DNA from: Arthrobacter_E sp044748305
GTDB lineage: Bacteria; Actinomycetota; Actinomycetes; Actinomycetales; Micrococcaceae
Direction of reading: 5' to 3'
Assembly (NCBI RefSeq): GCF_044748305.1
Contig: NZ_JBIVFT010000009.1
Location: 1 to 64,000, forward strand
DNA: 64,000 nucleotides
The notes below the pieces were generated by a model. The model did no database searches. It was not told the DNA's origin and saw only the letters and a list, made by a program, of their open reading frames with translations. The stretch's first letter is position 1. Each line of letters starts with the position of its first letter. A program made the position numbers and the translations under genes. Of this stretch, positions 33,123 through 41,790 are shown piece after piece.

Positions 33123-34349
33123 ATGAACCTCGAACGCCGTTCCTTTCTGATGGGTGCCGCGACCTCAGCCGCTGGTGGACTGCTGGTCGCCTGCACCCCG
33201 GAACAGCAGCAGGCTGCCACCGGAGCCACCGACGTCGTACCGTTCCACGGCGACAACCAGGCGGGTGTCTACCGTCCTGCGACCCAGCAGGCCAGCGCCT
33301 GTTTCGCCGCGTTCACCGTGCTGGCGAAGGACCGTGCGGAGCTGAAGACCCTCTTCCAGAGGCTCACCACCAAGTCGCGCATCCTCATGGGCGGGCATCG
33401 GCACGACCAGGCGCTGCCGCCGGAGGAACTGAGCGGCGTGGACGGCGCCCCGCCCGTGAATTCCGGTGTCCTCGGCGACGATGTCCCGGCCGCCAGCATC
33501 TCGCTCAGTTTCGGCCTGGCGGGCAGTCTCTTCGATCGCCAGGAATACGGGCTCAAAGCGCGAAAGCCCGTGGGTCTGACGGGAATGAAGGTCTTCCCGA
33601 AAGATCAGATCGACGATGCCTGGACCGGCGGAGACCTCATGATCCAGATCTGCGCCGATTCCCAGGACGCCGTGCACTACGCGTTGCGCGACATCATGAA
33701 GGCGACCCGTGGGCAGCTTCAGCTGGCGTGGAAGATCAATGGCTTCCACAACGCGCCGCGGCCCGAAGGGGCACCACGGAACCTTTTCGGGTACAAGGAC
33801 GGCATCGTGAACCCGGGCGCCGAGGAGAAGCTGGTCTGGATCGACAAGGATTCCGGGCAGCCGGCCTGGACGGAAGGCGGGACCTTCCTGGTGGTGCGCC
33901 TCATCCGCATGCTGGTGGAGTTCTGGGACCGCGTCGGGCTGGGGGAGCAGAACGGCATGATCGGCCGTGAACGTGTCTCGGGCGCACCGCTGGGCAAGAG
34001 CAAAGAGACGGACGAACCGGACTACGCCAACGATCCCAAGGGGGACACGATCCCTCTCGACGCGCACATCCGGCTGGCCAATCCACGCACCAAGGAGACC
34101 TCGCGTTCCCGGATGCTCCGCCGTGGCTACAACTACGAGATGGGCGTGGATCTGAACGGCAATATGCAGGCCGGCCTGATCTTCGCCTGCTATCAGCAGA
34201 ACATCCAGGAACAGTTCGAAGCCACGCAGACGCGGCTGGCGGACGAACCCATGACCGATTACATCGAGCCCTTCGGTGGCGGTTACTTCTTCATGCTCCC
34301 CGGCGTCAAGGACGAGAAGGGCTACCTCGCCCAGGGTCTTTTCGCCTGA
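33123..34349 (+). CDS. efeB: DyP-type peroxidase/deferrochelatase (EfeB), Tat-exported
   Basis: A 408-residue heme peroxidase. It has a twin-arginine signal (ERRSFLMGAATSAAGGLLVAC) whose cysteine at 24 could be a lipobox. The DyP motif is GYKDGI (GxxDG), and the proximal histidine region is DAHIRLANPR. EfeB is thought to oxidise ferrous iron or extract iron from heme at the outer side of the membrane. It sits behind the EfeO-like gene, but no EfeU permease is present before or after. Length is typical. Confidence 0.93.
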   Translation: MNLERRSFLMGAATSAAGGLLVACTPEQQQAATGATDVVPFHGDNQAGVYRPATQQASACFAAFTVLAKDRAELKTLFQRLTTKSRILMGGHRHDQALPPEELSGVDGAPPVNSGVLGDDVPAASISLSFGLAGSLFDRQEYGLKARKPVGLTGMKVFPKDQIDDAWTGGDLMIQICADSQDAVHYALRDIMKATRGQLQLAWKINGFHNAPRPEGAPRNLFGYKDGIVNPGAEEKLVWIDKDSGQPAWTEGGTFLVVRLIRMLVEFWDRVGLGEQNGMIGRERVSGAPLGKSKETDEPDYANDPKGDTIPLDAHIRLANPRTKETSRSRMLRRGYNYEMGVDLNGNMQAGLIFACYQQNIQEQFEATQTRLADEPMTDYIEPFGGGYFFMLPGVKDEKGYLAQGLFA

Positions 34350-34556
34350 CGCTCAGCGGAGGATCGCTTGGGTCCCCGACGACGACGGCGCGGGCCGGCT
34401 TGGCGGGTTCTGGCGTCGTGTTTCTGAAGTTCGTTTTGGGTTGGCTCTTGCGAGGACCTGTTCCGGGGTCAGGAGCGGAGCCGCCACGCCAGACGCTTAG
34501 ACTTTCCCTACTGTGCGAGCAATCAGGACCGAACACCAGGGAAAAAGGGAACACCG

Positions 34557-36179
34557 ATGAAGACGACTCCCCGTCGAGGACGAATCTCGAGATCCATCGC
34601 GACCATTGCTGCCACCGCAGCTGCCATGGTCGGAGCCGCAGGCCTTGCTGCAACGGCGGCGCCGGCGGCGTCGGCGGACACTGCCGCTCCAGTCACGGTG
34701 CTCGATAGCGCGGGCGCGGCAATGCTTCAGGGCGTGGGCCAGGAACAGCTGCTCTGCCCGGGCGGGGCGCTACAGGGTAAGGTCACGGTCGCCATCATCG
34801 AGCCGTTCCTCGCCCAGGCGTCACCCGCCGCGGGTGGCTGCAATCTCGCGGATATCAAGGCGGCGAACCCCCAAACCAAGATCCTGGCCTATGTGAACGT
34901 CGCGGCCATGTCCCCGCGTGAGCCGGCATCCGGCGTATTCCAGTCAAGCTGCGTGAGCCTGCCCGATGACGGTAGCCGGCCCAGTTTCACTGTTCCAGTC
35001 GGCGGGAACGCGGCGCTGCTCGCCGCAATGAACGAAACCCCACAGACCACCTCAGGGCTGGTCCACTACCCGGATTTCGACTGGCTGCTCCTGGCAGACA
35101 CCGCTAACCCCGATTACCGCACGGCGTGCGCGAGCGGCGTGAAGACGATGCTGACCACGAAATCCACGCCCGGGGTCCGGACGGCCACGGCGCCCGCAAC
35201 GAACTTCGACGGCGTGATGTTCGACGACGTCAACATGTCTCCGCAGCACGGGATCGACATCGCCACCGTGGGCGCCTATGGGTCGTGGACCACGGATGCC
35301 GAATACGGCGACGATATGAACAACACGGTGGAGCAGGCGGCGCGCGCGGCCCGGGGCGTCGGCCGAGCCGTCACCCTCACCGCCAATGTCGGGGTAACCA
35401 CCTGGGCTGCGGAGAGCGATCTTGGCCGCGGGGTGAACCCCGAGTCGCACACCACCTCAAGCACCGGGGTGCAACGGGCCCTCACCCTGGCCCGCTTGCG
35501 GCTGGACGCGGGAACGACCCTGGAGACCTCGGCCTCGCCGCTGATCGACGCGTTTATCCGCGAGTTTTCCGTGCAGTGGTCCATGGGCTACCCCCTCAGC
35601 AATCCCGAGCTGGACAGCTTCCGGGGCTTCGCGCAGGGCGTGGCCGCGCGCAATGTAACAGTGATCAACCACGACTACAGCGTGGACCTACTTAATACGA
35701 GCGTCGGCACCTACAGCGGCGGCGGAGCGGTTTCGGGCCAGCCCTGCCTACTCACCGCGGATGCGAACCGTGCCGCCATCGTCGCGGCCGCGAAGACCCG
35801 CCGAACCAACGATCAAGCCTTCACCTACGCCCTGACCCTGGCTGCCCGGACCTCCGCACTCCGAAACGTGGCCGCGACCGTCAACCAGGCCCAGCCAAGC
35901 TGCCAGGACGCCGGCGGGGCCGGGCAAGCGACCCGGGCCGAGTCCGTCACGACCCCTAGCGTGAACCTGGCGGACACGAAGGTTGCCGCCTTGGCCGCCA
36001 AGCTCCGCAACGGCGTCTATGCGACAAGCGGCATCGATCCGGTTCAGGGCACCGAGGTCCGCACCTTCAGCCTGAGCGACGGCAGCCGCCTCTACTTCAA
36101 TCCAACGACGACAACGGTGACCGCTACCGTCGGCGGCGTGACCCGCAGCTTTGGGCCGCGCTCGGTCTCGATCGGCTAG
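34557..36179 (+). CDS. Secreted protein, possibly a TIM-barrel glycosidase-like protein, function unknown
   Basis: A 540-residue exported protein with a Sec-type signal of about 40 residues ending in AAPAASA. Segments such as TKILAYVNVAAMSP and NFDGVMFDDVNMSP resemble beta-alpha units of glycoside-hydrolase-like TIM barrels (GH114/GHL families), but I recognise no family firmly and cannot name a catalytic pair. The C-terminal 100 residues are a separate, Ser/Thr-rich domain with strands (FSLSDGSRLYFNPTTTTVTA). It is flanked on both sides by 176 to 207 bp with no genes. No signal of mobility is present. Confidence 0.6.
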   Translation: MKTTPRRGRISRSIATIAATAAAMVGAAGLAATAAPAASADTAAPVTVLDSAGAAMLQGVGQEQLLCPGGALQGKVTVAIIEPFLAQASPAAGGCNLADIKAANPQTKILAYVNVAAMSPREPASGVFQSSCVSLPDDGSRPSFTVPVGGNAALLAAMNETPQTTSGLVHYPDFDWLLLADTANPDYRTACASGVKTMLTTKSTPGVRTATAPATNFDGVMFDDVNMSPQHGIDIATVGAYGSWTTDAEYGDDMNNTVEQAARAARGVGRAVTLTANVGVTTWAAESDLGRGVNPESHTTSSTGVQRALTLARLRLDAGTTLETSASPLIDAFIREFSVQWSMGYPLSNPELDSFRGFAQGVAARNVTVINHDYSVDLLNTSVGTYSGGGAVSGQPCLLTADANRAAIVAAAKTRRTNDQAFTYALTLAARTSALRNVAATVNQAQPSCQDAGGAGQATRAESVTTPSVNLADTKVAALAAKLRNGVYATSGIDPVQGTEVRTFSLSDGSRLYFNPTTTTVTATVGGVTRSFGPRSVSIG

Positions 36180-36355
36180 GGGAGCCAGTGCCACGTGTCG
36201 TCGGTTTCTGAATGGTCGGTGGTTTGGGAGAGCCGGGTGTGGTGAATTCTCCGGCCCCTGCGTTGCGGCTTTTGAGGGTGAGGAGTCCGCGTTGCGTGGT
36301 TGGCTCCGGCCCGAGCCGTCGTCGTCAGCTGTGTTGTGCCTCAGCTCGCCGCGGC

Positions 36356-38431
36356 TCAGTTCGTGGAGGCGCCGGACGCGGTGCAGGCGTAGAGACCGGA
36401 AACGCCGCTCGCGGTCACCGCGGTGCAGTTCTCCTGGACCCAACTGCGGATCTCCGAGGAGGTACCGCTGCTCTGCTGGCCGCCACCCATGCCACCGCCC
36501 ATTCCGCTGCCGCTGAGCAGTACGTACTTCAGGGCCCCGGAGGAGACGAGCGCCTTGAACTGCTCCACCGTGGGCACCGGGTCGTTGCCGCTGAAACCTC
36601 CCACCGGGAGGACCGACTGACCGCCGCTTCCGGTGATGATTCCTGCAGCCTCCTGCGCACCGAACGTCGCGACGAGATACTGAGCGGTGCCCTTGTTGGC
36701 TTCGAGATAGCTGATGAGGGCGGCGGACGCGGTGCCTTCCATGCTTCCGGCACCACCCGTACCCCCGGCTCCGGGGAATTGGCGACCGGTGCCGCTGCCC
36801 GGGACCGTCCCCGATGTTCCGCCCGAGATACCCTGCTGGCTTCCCGGGAACCCTCCGGGACCGCCCTGGAAGCCGGTTCCATTGCCTGAACCGCTCGTAC
36901 CCGGCGGCGTTCCCGGGAAGCCGTTCTGACCTCCTGCGCCGGGGCCGCCTTGGAAGGACCCCCGGCCACCACCGATGCCGCCACCCATGTAGTCCACGCC
37001 GCCGGCCACCGGGTTGATCGAGTTGGGATGAGCGAGCGTGACGGCGGACCAGACCGCAGGGGTCAGGAGCAGGCCGCCCAGGACCAACGCGGCGGTCCAG
37101 AAACGGAGAATGGAACCACGCCGCTTCTCCCAGAGAAGGGCGGCCACCGCGCCCAGGGCGAGCACAGCCTGAACGAGCGCGACGGGGATCGAATAGCCGC
37201 CGTAGACCAGTGCTATCCCGATGGCTGTCACGACCGCGACACCGAGGAGCGAGTGGAGGGGCCATGCCACGCGCTTCGATCGGGCCAGTCCCACGGCGAG
37301 ACCGATGGTCAGAGCGATCGGGACGCCGAGTGCCGCGGTGTAGAACTGGTGCATGCCCGCCACCGCGGAGAACATGACGAAGAACGTCAGGATCCAAGTA
37401 CCCAGGAAGACAGGGAGAGCCGGTTTCCAGCCCGCCCTGCGTCCGAGGATGAAGAGTACGACGACGGCCAGCACCGAGGCGGGTAGCAACCAGGCGATCT
37501 GTCCGGCCAATTGGCTGTTGAAGAGCCGGAAGACACCCGCCGAACCGGAGAACGGCGGTGTGAAGGAGTTGTAGGCGGTGGAATCAGCGGTGCTCTCCCC
37601 GAACCGGCCCAGGCCGTTGTAGCCGAAGACCATCTCCCAGGGGTCGTTGTGCAGGGTGCTCCCCACATAGGGGCGGTCCGACGCCGGGATCATGGCGACC
37701 GCGACGATCCAGAGCAGCGAGGCACCCAGGCTCACGACTCCGGCGACCGCCGTGTGCCAGAGCTTCCGGAGCCACGGCTGCGGGGTGCACAGGTAGGCGG
37801 CGGCCAGAGCGGGCCAGATCGCCCAGGCCTCCAGCATGTAGGTCTGGAACGACACCGCCACGAAGAGGCCTGCCAGAAGCAGCCAGCGGAAGCTGTTCTG
37901 CTGAACCGCGCGGACCGCCGCCCAGGCCGTCAACGCCAGACCGAGGACGAAGAACGTCTCGGGCTGATTCGAGCGTGAGACGGCCACGAGGATCGGAGTC
38001 GTGGCCAGGACGGAACCGGCCACCAAGCCCGCGAACGGTCCGGCGACCCGCTTGGCGGTGAAGGCGAGCAGCAAGGTGGCGGCCACTGACGCCAGTGCGT
38101 TCGGGAGGATCACCGAGAAGGTGGAGAACCCCATCACCTTGATGAACAGCGCCGGAATCCAGAAGGAGCCCGGGATCTTGTCCAGCGTGACAGTGCCCGC
38201 GGGATCGAAGGAACCGAAGAAGAAGTTGTGCCAGTTCTGGCTCATCGACAGGGCGATCGAGGCGTAGTACTCGGAGCGGGACCCGGCCCATACACCCCAG
38301 ACGGAGAGCGCCGCCGCGGCAAGGGCCAGAACTGCCACTCCCAGGGGCCAGGGCCCCCATCGCCGACGGCTGCCGGATGAGGTCGAGAGGCTACGGAGGT
38401 CACTGAGGGAGGCTGCGGTTGTGGTGGTCAT
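36356..38431 (-). CDS. GT39-family membrane glycosyltransferase (ArnT/YkcB-like)
   Basis: A 691-residue polytopic protein with about twelve helices. The N-terminal part has the GT39/ArnT-type region (SEYYASIALSMSQNWHNFFF, then PGTVTLDKIPGSFWIPALF-like sequence). An extracytoplasmic linker of about 85 residues (about 480-564) is very rich in Gly, Pro and Ser (for example GGGIGGGRGSFQGGPGAGG) and leads to a small C-terminal domain with PVPTVEQFKALVSSGALKYV. The family transfers sugars from polyprenyl phosphate to lipids or proteins; acceptor unknown. It lies head to tail behind two minus-strand genes after a 113-bp gap. Confidence 0.85.
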   Translation of the reverse strand: MTTTTAASLSDLRSLSTSSGSRRRWGPWPLGVAVLALAAAALSVWGVWAGSRSEYYASIALSMSQNWHNFFFGSFDPAGTVTLDKIPGSFWIPALFIKVMGFSTFSVILPNALASVAATLLLAFTAKRVAGPFAGLVAGSVLATTPILVAVSRSNQPETFFVLGLALTAWAAVRAVQQNSFRWLLLAGLFVAVSFQTYMLEAWAIWPALAAAYLCTPQPWLRKLWHTAVAGVVSLGASLLWIVAVAMIPASDRPYVGSTLHNDPWEMVFGYNGLGRFGESTADSTAYNSFTPPFSGSAGVFRLFNSQLAGQIAWLLPASVLAVVVLFILGRRAGWKPALPVFLGTWILTFFVMFSAVAGMHQFYTAALGVPIALTIGLAVGLARSKRVAWPLHSLLGVAVVTAIGIALVYGGYSIPVALVQAVLALGAVAALLWEKRRGSILRFWTAALVLGGLLLTPAVWSAVTLAHPNSINPVAGGVDYMGGGIGGGRGSFQGGPGAGGQNGFPGTPPGTSGSGNGTGFQGGPGGFPGSQQGISGGTSGTVPGSGTGRQFPGAGGTGGAGSMEGTASAALISYLEANKGTAQYLVATFGAQEAAGIITGSGGQSVLPVGGFSGNDPVPTVEQFKALVSSGALKYVLLSGSGMGGGMGGGQQSSGTSSEIRSWVQENCTAVTASGVSGLYACTASGASTN

Positions 38432-38544
38432 GATCCAAGCTCAGCCGAGCGGACGGTGCCCGGGCTGAGGCGCTGCTGTGAATCAGCTTTTTCCTCAGAC
38501 CAGGGGTGTCGTCGCCTCGGCGGCCTCCGGACGCTCGCCGGTGG

Positions 38545-39660
38545 TCAGATCCGGCCTGCTGCCCATTCCAGGACATCTTGCCGGAAGCTGGCGAACCGTT
38601 CGTCGTTCCCGCGCCGCGGATGCACCCGATTGCTCAGCAGCACCACCGAGCGCTCGCCGCCAGGGACGAATGCGAAAGCCGTGCCCGTGAATCCTCCATG
38701 CCCTGCCGGAAGCCGTTCGGCGTCGCGGGCGAAAAGCCTGGCGGCCGGTTCACCGAGCCGCAGGCCGAGGCCTTGCCGGAACTCGCCGGAGAGTGGTCCC
38801 GGCACAGGCTTCGTCATGAGCTCCACGGCCTCGCGCGAGAGGATGCGCCGTCCAGCGGAGGTGCCTCCGTTCCTCAACATCTCAGCGAACCGGAGCAGCT
38901 CGGGGGCCGTGCTGAACAGCCCGGCGTTCCCGCTCACACCGCCCAGAGCCCACGCGGTTTCGTCATGGACCTCACCGTGAACGAGGCCGCGACCCGTTTG
39001 GATCTCGGTGGCGACGATGCGATCTCTCGTCTCGGTGGGGCGGTATCCGGTCCGGCTCAGGTCCAAGGGGTCCAGGATCAGGCGGGTCATGAGATCGTCC
39101 AAGGACGAACCGCTCAGTTCCTCCAGGAGCAGTCCGAGCCAGATGAACCCGACACAGGAGTACGCGTGGACGGTCCCGGCCGGGTGCTCGGGCATCGTCG
39201 TGCGAAAACGGTGCCAGGCGTCGGGGCCGGGGGAGTTGGCGTCCCATTCGCTGGGCAGGCCGGAACGGTGAGTGAGCAGATCGAGCACGGTCACGTCCCC
39301 GAAGGGTTCCGGACGGAATTCCGGGAGCCATTCGGAGACCGGCCTTCGCAGAGAACTGAGTCCGTTGCCGAGCATGTGCCGTTCTTCGAACGCGGCCAGG
39401 GCGGTCGCGGTGACGAAGATCTTGGTGATCGAGGCCAGGTCGAAGAGCGCGTCCCGGGAGACGGGGTCGCCCCGCCGCTCCAGCCCCTCACCATCCCGGT
39501 ACCGGAAGGTCAGACCCGCGGAGGCCTCTGCCACCGTCTGTCCGTTCACGCGGACCGCCGCGACGGCACCGGAAAACAAGGGGTCTCCGCCGTCGTCAGG
39601 GTGGAGAGCCTGCTCCAGCAGGACGCGCAGTGTTTCCGGCCCCGGAGGTCGCTGTGTCAC
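38545..39660 (-). CDS. Serine hydrolase, beta-lactamase class C fold (1)
   Basis: A 371-residue enzyme of the family that includes esterase VIII/EstB, class C beta-lactamases and DD-peptidases. The SxxK motif is SITK in DLASITKIFVTATAL. The YxN position reads YSC in AYSCVGFIWLG, and the third motif is HGG in GHGGFTGTAFA. There is no signal peptide, so it is cytoplasmic. The GTG start lies 8 bp after the stop of the NAD(P)-binding protein gene, so the two form an operon. The substrate is unknown. Confidence 0.85.
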   Translation of the reverse strand: MTQRPPGPETLRVLLEQALHPDDGGDPLFSGAVAAVRVNGQTVAEASAGLTFRYRDGEGLERRGDPVSRDALFDLASITKIFVTATALAAFEERHMLGNGLSSLRRPVSEWLPEFRPEPFGDVTVLDLLTHRSGLPSEWDANSPGPDAWHRFRTTMPEHPAGTVHAYSCVGFIWLGLLLEELSGSSLDDLMTRLILDPLDLSRTGYRPTETRDRIVATEIQTGRGLVHGEVHDETAWALGGVSGNAGLFSTAPELLRFAEMLRNGGTSAGRRILSREAVELMTKPVPGPLSGEFRQGLGLRLGEPAARLFARDAERLPAGHGGFTGTAFAFVPGGERSVVLLSNRVHPRRGNDERFASFRQDVLEWAAGRI

Positions 39661-39668
39661 GGCAGAAC

Positions 39669-40310
39669 TCAGGCTTCGGTTCCGTTGATCACGGGGAGCG
39701 CGCGTGAAAGATCGGTCCGCCCCAGGATGGCCACGACGGCTGCGCCCACCCGGGCCCGTGGCGTGAACAATTCCGCAGGGCCGTTCGGGGTCAGACGAAC
39801 CGTCCCTTGGTGCCGCCCACCGGTGAGCTTGAGGACGCGGACCACGGTGAAGTCGACGTCGCTGTCCTGGAGGATCCTCACGTGTTCCTTGCCATCGGCG
39901 ATCCGCTTCGGGTCCACGAGGGCTATCGCGGCGTTGGCCGCCCGGTCGAACAGCGGAATCGTGTCGCCGGGCAGCCGGACTCCGGTTCCCGTGAGGGTGA
40001 TGAATCGGGTCTTCGGCTGGCGTGAGGAGATGACCTCGAGGCAGTTGCGCGTGGCAGCCGACTGGACGTCGTCGTCTGACCGCCGATTGTGCCCGATCAT
40101 GCTGACGACGGCGGACGCGCCCTCGAGCAACTCTGCGACCTGGGCGGGGTCCCGGGCGTCGCAGGAGACTGTCGTCAGCAGCGGATGCGGCTCGAAGGGC
40201 GCCTCGGAGCGGATCCCTGCCCGGACCTGATACCCGGCATCCAGGAGGGCCGTGACACATGCTCTGCCGGAACGTCCATGGGCGGCCAGTACGGCGACGG
40301 TTGCTGTCAT
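39669..40310 (-). CDS. NAD(P)-binding Rossmann-fold (NmrA/YwnB-like) protein
   Basis: A 213-residue protein. The dinucleotide motif AAHGRSGRACVTALL (GxxGxxG type), the ASAVVSMIGHN strand and an RVLKLTGGRHQGTV end fit NmrA-like or atypical SDR proteins that often act as redox-state sensors or reductases. The ATG follows TAGGCT by 6 nt on the minus strand, suggesting a leaderless mRNA. The serine hydrolase gene follows 8 bp later. Confidence 0.82.
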   Translation of the reverse strand: MTATVAVLAAHGRSGRACVTALLDAGYQVRAGIRSEAPFEPHPLLTTVSCDARDPAQVAELLEGASAVVSMIGHNRRSDDDVQSAATRNCLEVISSRQPKTRFITLTGTGVRLPGDTIPLFDRAANAAIALVDPKRIADGKEHVRILQDSDVDFTVVRVLKLTGGRHQGTVRLTPNGPAELFTPRARVGAAVVAILGRTDLSRALPVINGTEA

Positions 40311-40393
40311 TTCATCAGCCTAACCGCCACCCGGGCCGCATGGCAGAGGTGCCGTTGCGGCCAAGCGGTTTCGCGACGTCGCCGGGCCGAACA

Positions 40394-40448
40394 CGCTACT
40401 TCCGTGCGAGCCCGCGCCCCGAGCGAGCGAATTCGCACCGAAGTAGCG
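40394..40448. repeat. Long intergenic inverted repeat (element D)
   Basis: CGCTACTTC-C-GTGCGA pairs with TCGCAC-C-GAAGTAGCG (16-nt arms, one mismatch) around a loop of about 23 nt. It lies after the serine hydrolase gene at 40558 and upstream of the NmrA-like gene. The TTCCGTGCGA core is shared with element B. Confidence 0.75.
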
Positions 40449-40557
40449 AGCCCATACGAGGAGGAGACACAGGAGGCGCCGGGCCCGAAGACGCCGTGGG
40501 CCGCTCCATCCCAGGGGGAGGAGCGGCCCACGGCGCTGGCCGGCGAGGGGGATACGT

Positions 40558-41766
40558 TCAGCGGGTCAGGACCCAGGAGACGGCGTCGAAGGCGTTGATC
40601 GTCCAGAGCAGTTTCTCGCCATCCTGCGGCGTGGGCCAGCTGGAGAGCTTGGCGGCGACGACGCCGGCCGAACGGTTCACGTACACCATCTGACCGTGGA
40701 TGCCGAGCGCGAGCAGCGGGTTGGATCCTTCGCGCGGGAACCAGAAACCGTTGCGGTACATCCCACCCGGCATGAGGGTGGGTTCCGGCGCGTTAGCGAA
40801 GGCCTCACGGCTGTCCGGGCCTCCACCGAAGGTGTCGGCGACCCACCACGCCGGCAGCACGGGGGTGTCATCGAGTGCGAATCCTTCCCGGAGGAACAGA
40901 TTGCCGAACCGGGCCAGGTCTCGCAGCCCGGCCGAGACGCCGCCGTCGAACATCCCCTCGCCGACGCTGTCCACGCCGACATGGGCACCGAGTTCGGCCC
41001 CCATGGGCTGCCAGAGACGCTCCGACATCAGATCGGCCGCATGCCGTCCGGTGGCGCCTTCCAGGACGAAGCCCAGGGCATCGGTCTCACAGGACTTGTA
41101 GTCGAAGGCGCCGCCGTGGGGCCGGTCGAGGCGCAGGCTCGCCAGGAAGTCCAGCAACGTCGAAGGAGCCTCCGGATGGCGTTTGGGAGCCCAGCCGATG
41201 GCCTCTTCGAGGAGACGGACCTCGGCATCGGGGTCCAGGTACTTCTCAGAGAAGTGGACCCCGGTGCGCATGTCCATCAAATGCCGGACCGTGGCCCCTT
41301 CATAGCCGGAGCCGGCCAGTGCGGGGACATAGCTCGTCACCAGGGCATCCGGATCCAGTTCTCCGGTGCCTTCCAAAGCCCCGGCCACCGAGGTGGTCAG
41401 GGATTTGCTGACGGACATGAGCAAGTGGACGCTCGCGGGATTCATGGTGTTGAAGTAGCCCTCGCCCACCAGTGCGCCGTCCTTGGTCACCACCCAGCCG
41501 TCGGTGAAGGTGTCCTGCATGACCTGGGCGAAGGTCGCCGAACGGTCCTCCCAGGGGTGCGGCACGAGGACCGCGGAGAGATCCGCCGGTGCAGGTGGCA
41601 GTGCGGTGGCCCGGATCCCGCGGGGAATGGACCGCACAGGCAGGAACGACGCGATGTTCTGCATCGACCAGTTCAGGTGGGGCGCCAGCTGCCACTGATC
41701 CAGTGGTGGAGCGGCCGGGGTGCTCGGTTGTCCGTTGCTCATGCCATAGGCCTCGTCTGCGAACAT
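40558..41766 (-). CDS. Serine hydrolase, beta-lactamase fold (2), 6-aminohexanoate-oligomer-hydrolase-like
   Basis: A 402-residue beta-lactamase-fold enzyme. SxxK is SVSK in LLMSVSKSLTTSVAG, and the second motif reads YKSCETDALG, where NylB-like and DD-peptidase relatives have Y-x-N. The C-terminal IHGQMVYVNRSAG matches the third region. No signal peptide is seen. ATG at 41766 follows CATACT by 7 nt, suggesting a leaderless start. It starts 24 bp after the stop of the ATP-grasp gene, same strand. Confidence 0.85.
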   Translation of the reverse strand: MFADEAYGMSNGQPSTPAAPPLDQWQLAPHLNWSMQNIASFLPVRSIPRGIRATALPPAPADLSAVLVPHPWEDRSATFAQVMQDTFTDGWVVTKDGALVGEGYFNTMNPASVHLLMSVSKSLTTSVAGALEGTGELDPDALVTSYVPALAGSGYEGATVRHLMDMRTGVHFSEKYLDPDAEVRLLEEAIGWAPKRHPEAPSTLLDFLASLRLDRPHGGAFDYKSCETDALGFVLEGATGRHAADLMSERLWQPMGAELGAHVGVDSVGEGMFDGGVSAGLRDLARFGNLFLREGFALDDTPVLPAWWVADTFGGGPDSREAFANAPEPTLMPGGMYRNGFWFPREGSNPLLALGIHGQMVYVNRSAGVVAAKLSSWPTPQDGEKLLWTINAFDAVSWVLTR

Positions 41767-41790
41767 TCCATCAAGTATGGCATGGGTAAT

